In this document: piece by piece, positions 5,631 to 6,861 of the stretch
Layout of the letters: every line of letters starts with the position of its first letter
Numbering within the stretch: the first letter of the stretch is position 1
Assembly: GCA_947177715.1 (NCBI GenBank)
Contig: CAMWVM010000087.1
Location: 1 to 6,861 of the forward strand
DNA length: 6,861 bases
Source: an uncultured Ruminococcus sp.
GTDB lineage: Bacteria; Bacillota; Clostridia; Oscillospirales; Ruminococcaceae
Reading direction: 5' to 3'
Translations under genes and position numbers: made by a program
Notes under the pieces: model-generated
Databases searched by the model: none
What the model was told of the DNA's origin: nothing
What the model saw: the letters and a program-made list of their open reading frames with translations, nothing else

Positions 5631-6070
5631 GTTTTTTTAAGATAATCATAGCTTTTTCAATAAATTGTTGAAAACTCAGTTGGAAAGTGCTTTTTCATTT
5701 GAAATATTGTTGAAAAGCCTGTTGAAACCGTTGAAAACTACGGCATTTTTCGGATAACTTTAAACAACTGTAATTCAACATGTCTGAAAAAGTGTACAGA
5801 ATCAAATATTATTTACCAAAGTATGTAATATAATTAGCTTAAATTATGAACCAACAATTAATAAGCAGGCTAAAATAAAAAAATCATTTTAAATGCTTAG
5901 ACTTTACAAGGTTTTTAGAACGTGTGAATTTGTTTCGACAAAGTTTAACATTTTCTAAGTGTGATATACAAATTAACCCCCCGCAAATTTTTTAAACCTT
6001 ATATTAAGGGTATTAATAAGTGGTGTGTACAAAATTAAAGACTTTTATCCGCTGCATTGCATAAAATTAA
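5603..6070. other. Long intergenic region
   Basis: About 470 bases without a credible gene on either strand, AT-rich apart from an isolated run of six C at 5977-5982. The left third carries the TGTTGAAAA motif cluster. On the minus strand a weak stem (CCTTA/TAAGG at 5997-6009, 3-base loop, then TTTAAAAAATTT) is the only terminator candidate for the gene ending at 6071. A small RNA cannot be excluded, but I see no recognisable RNA family. Confidence 0.5.
5653..5780. repeat. Cluster of TGTTGAAAA motifs resembling DnaA boxes
   Basis: TGTTGAAAA occurs exactly at 5666-5674 and 5708-5716, with close variants at 5678-5686 (AGTTGGAAA), 5720-5728 (TGTTGAAAC) and 5729-5737 (CGTTGAAAA), and inverted relatives at 5653-5661 and 5772-5780. 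TTCGGATAA at 5749-5757 is 7 of 9 to TGTGGATAA. The complement TTTTCAACA differs by one base from the accepted DnaA-box variant TTTTCCACA. The first pair and the next pair are each 12 bases apart. Such clusters are known upstream of dnaA in Firmicutes, but no dnaA, dnaN, rpmH or gidA gene is seen here. Confidence 0.45.
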
Positions 6071-6754
6071 TCATCGTGTTGTTAAAAATTTAATAGAACG
6101 CTCAATGGAGTCTTTGGAATTTCCCCAGTCTGCATCTTTTCCTGTGTTGCGGTAATCATACATCTTGCAATAATGAGACACATCTTTTTCAAGAATATCA
6201 AGATACTTTTTCACCAAATCGTTGCAAGCCTCTATAAACTGTTTCTGATATTTTTTATCAATGCTTTCTCCGGACATACTTACAAGCAGATCATAATGAG
6301 GCATACACAGCATTTCCTGCTGAGAGAAAAGCTCTCTGAAATCTCTCGACTTAGTGAACATTTCAAAAAATGTAACCATAAGCCTTGACATTCCCCACTC
6401 CATTTTTGAACAGACAAAGCAATCATTATTAATTTGAGAAACTTTTTTCTGCTTAGCAGTTTTACCTTCAAAAATATTTTTGCGGTTAAATATATTCTTT
6501 TGAATGTCCTGTAAATGAGATTGAAGCATTAACGCTAAAGACAATCTGTTTTTACAATCCCTCATTTGTTCAAAATGAGTTTTGCAAAATCCAAGACGGT
6601 TTGTTTCCATTCTTACATCAGGCTCCATCATGGCAGCACCCATAATATATTCAATAGTGCGTTCCTCCAGCATATCTCTCATTCGGCATATGGGACATCC
6701 GCACTTAGGTTCAAAAATTTCGCTGACCGGAATAGTAAGTATACTTTCTCTCAT
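6071..6754 (-). CDS. DUF6062-like protein with duplicated CxxC...CxxH metal-binding modules
   Basis: The 227-residue sequence matches my memory of the DUF6062 family of Clostridia: an N-terminal IPVSEIF and CPIC, then MEPDVRMETNRLGFCKTHFEQM and KNRLSLALMLQSHL. Function is unknown. There are two similar modules: Cys20-x2-Cys23, 33 residues, Cys57-x2-His60; then Cys112-x2-Cys115, 34 residues, Cys150-x2-His153. Each could bind one zinc ion, implying an internal duplication. There is no signal peptide or membrane helix, so it is cytoplasmic. The start is the ATG at 6752-6754, eight bases after AAGGAG (6763-6768); the in-frame GTG at 6761-6763 overlaps that ribosome site and is rejected. It is divergent from the gene starting at 6841, sharing an 86-base control region. 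No clear terminator follows. Confidence 0.85.
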   Translation of the reverse strand: MRESILTIPVSEIFEPKCGCPICRMRDMLEERTIEYIMGAAMMEPDVRMETNRLGFCKTHFEQMRDCKNRLSLALMLQSHLQDIQKNIFNRKNIFEGKTAKQKKVSQINNDCFVCSKMEWGMSRLMVTFFEMFTKSRDFRELFSQQEMLCMPHYDLLVSMSGESIDKKYQKQFIEACNDLVKKYLDILEKDVSHYCKMYDYRNTGKDADWGNSKDSIERSIKFLTTR

Positions 6755-6762
6755 TAAAAACA

Positions 6763-6768
6763 CTCCTT
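6763..6768 (-). promoter_or_regulatory. Ribosome binding site that fixes the start of the DUF6062-like gene
   Basis: AAGGAG, eight bases before the ATG at 6754. A GTG three codons upstream of that ATG overlaps this site and cannot use it. Confidence 0.85.
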
Positions 6769-6773
6769 ATTAC

Positions 6774-6802
6774 TTGAATTCTATTTTTATTTATAGTATA
6801 AT
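6774..6802 (+). promoter_or_regulatory. Promoter of the right-edge plus-strand gene
   Basis: TTGAAT (6774-6779), 17-base spacer, perfect TATAAT (6797-6802); start near 6809, about 32 bases before the ATG at 6841. Confidence 0.75.
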
Positions 6803-6823
6803 ATCTTTACAGATTTTTTTCAA
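6795..6823 (-). promoter_or_regulatory. Promoter of the DUF6062-like gene, overlapping the divergent promoter
   Basis: Minus strand: TTGAAA (6818-6823), 17-base spacer, TATACT (6795-6800); start near 6788, about 34 bases before the ATG. Its -10 box overlaps that of the plus-strand promoter by four bases. Confidence 0.7.
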
Positions 6824-6840
6824 GAGGGCGTGAAAAACTA

Positions 6841-6861
6841 ATGGATTATATGGATTATAAG
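6841..6861 (+). CDS. Start of a plus-strand gene (first 7 codons only)
   Basis: ATG at 6841 opens MDYMDYK and continues past the window edge. A purine-rich GAGGG (6824-6828) lies 12 bases upstream and a strong promoter further up, so a gene start is likely. Seven residues do not identify the product. Confidence 0.55.

Noticed and set aside
6755..6763. Upstream GTG start for the DUF6062-like gene
   Set aside because: It overlaps the AAGGAG ribosome site that serves the ATG at 6754.
6841..6861. Naming the right-edge gene from MDYMDYK
   Set aside because: Seven residues fit several unrelated families; any name would be a guess.

Overview
The window looks like a metagenome-derived contig from a low-GC Gram-positive bacterium, most likely a gut Clostridium/Ruminococcus relative (Clostridia, Oscillospiraceae-like). 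This rests on AT-rich intergenic DNA, strong AGGAG-type ribosome sites, canonical TTGNNN-17-TATAAT promoters, and a DUF6062-type protein. The lineage is an inference from style and gene families, not from a marker gene.

Left end (1-960): the first 515 bases are the 5' part of a minus-strand cas3 gene (HD nuclease domain of a type I CRISPR-Cas system), cut by the window edge. Bases 26-59 closely match an Illumina Nextera adapter, so the outermost ~59 bases are probably an assembly artefact and not genome. The rest of the cas operon and the array would lie to the left and are not visible. A long non-coding leader with inverted repeats follows.

Centre-left (908-1780): one promoter drives a two-gene plus-strand unit, a 33-residue single-pass membrane peptide and, with no gap, ung (uracil-DNA glycosylase). 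A strong hairpin terminator serves both ung and the convergent operon.

Centre (1796-5226): a minus-strand operon of rlmB (23S rRNA 2'-O-ribose methyltransferase) followed 30 bases later by an 845-residue membrane protein. The latter has the eight-helix layout and soluble-domain remnants of a P1B-type ATPase, but the DKTGT, CPC, TGE, TGD and GDGxND motifs are gone. It appears to be a P-type pseudo-ATPase with a ~280-residue acidic and coiled N-terminal extension. It is the most unusual gene here.

Right (5208-6861): a short tail-anchored protein of unknown function (88 aa, own promoter and terminator), a 495-base spacer with a cluster of TGTTGAAAA motifs that resemble degenerate DnaA boxes, then a DUF6062-like protein with two copies of a CxxC...CxxH metal-binding module. 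Its promoter overlaps, back to back, the promoter of a plus-strand gene that only just begins at the right edge.
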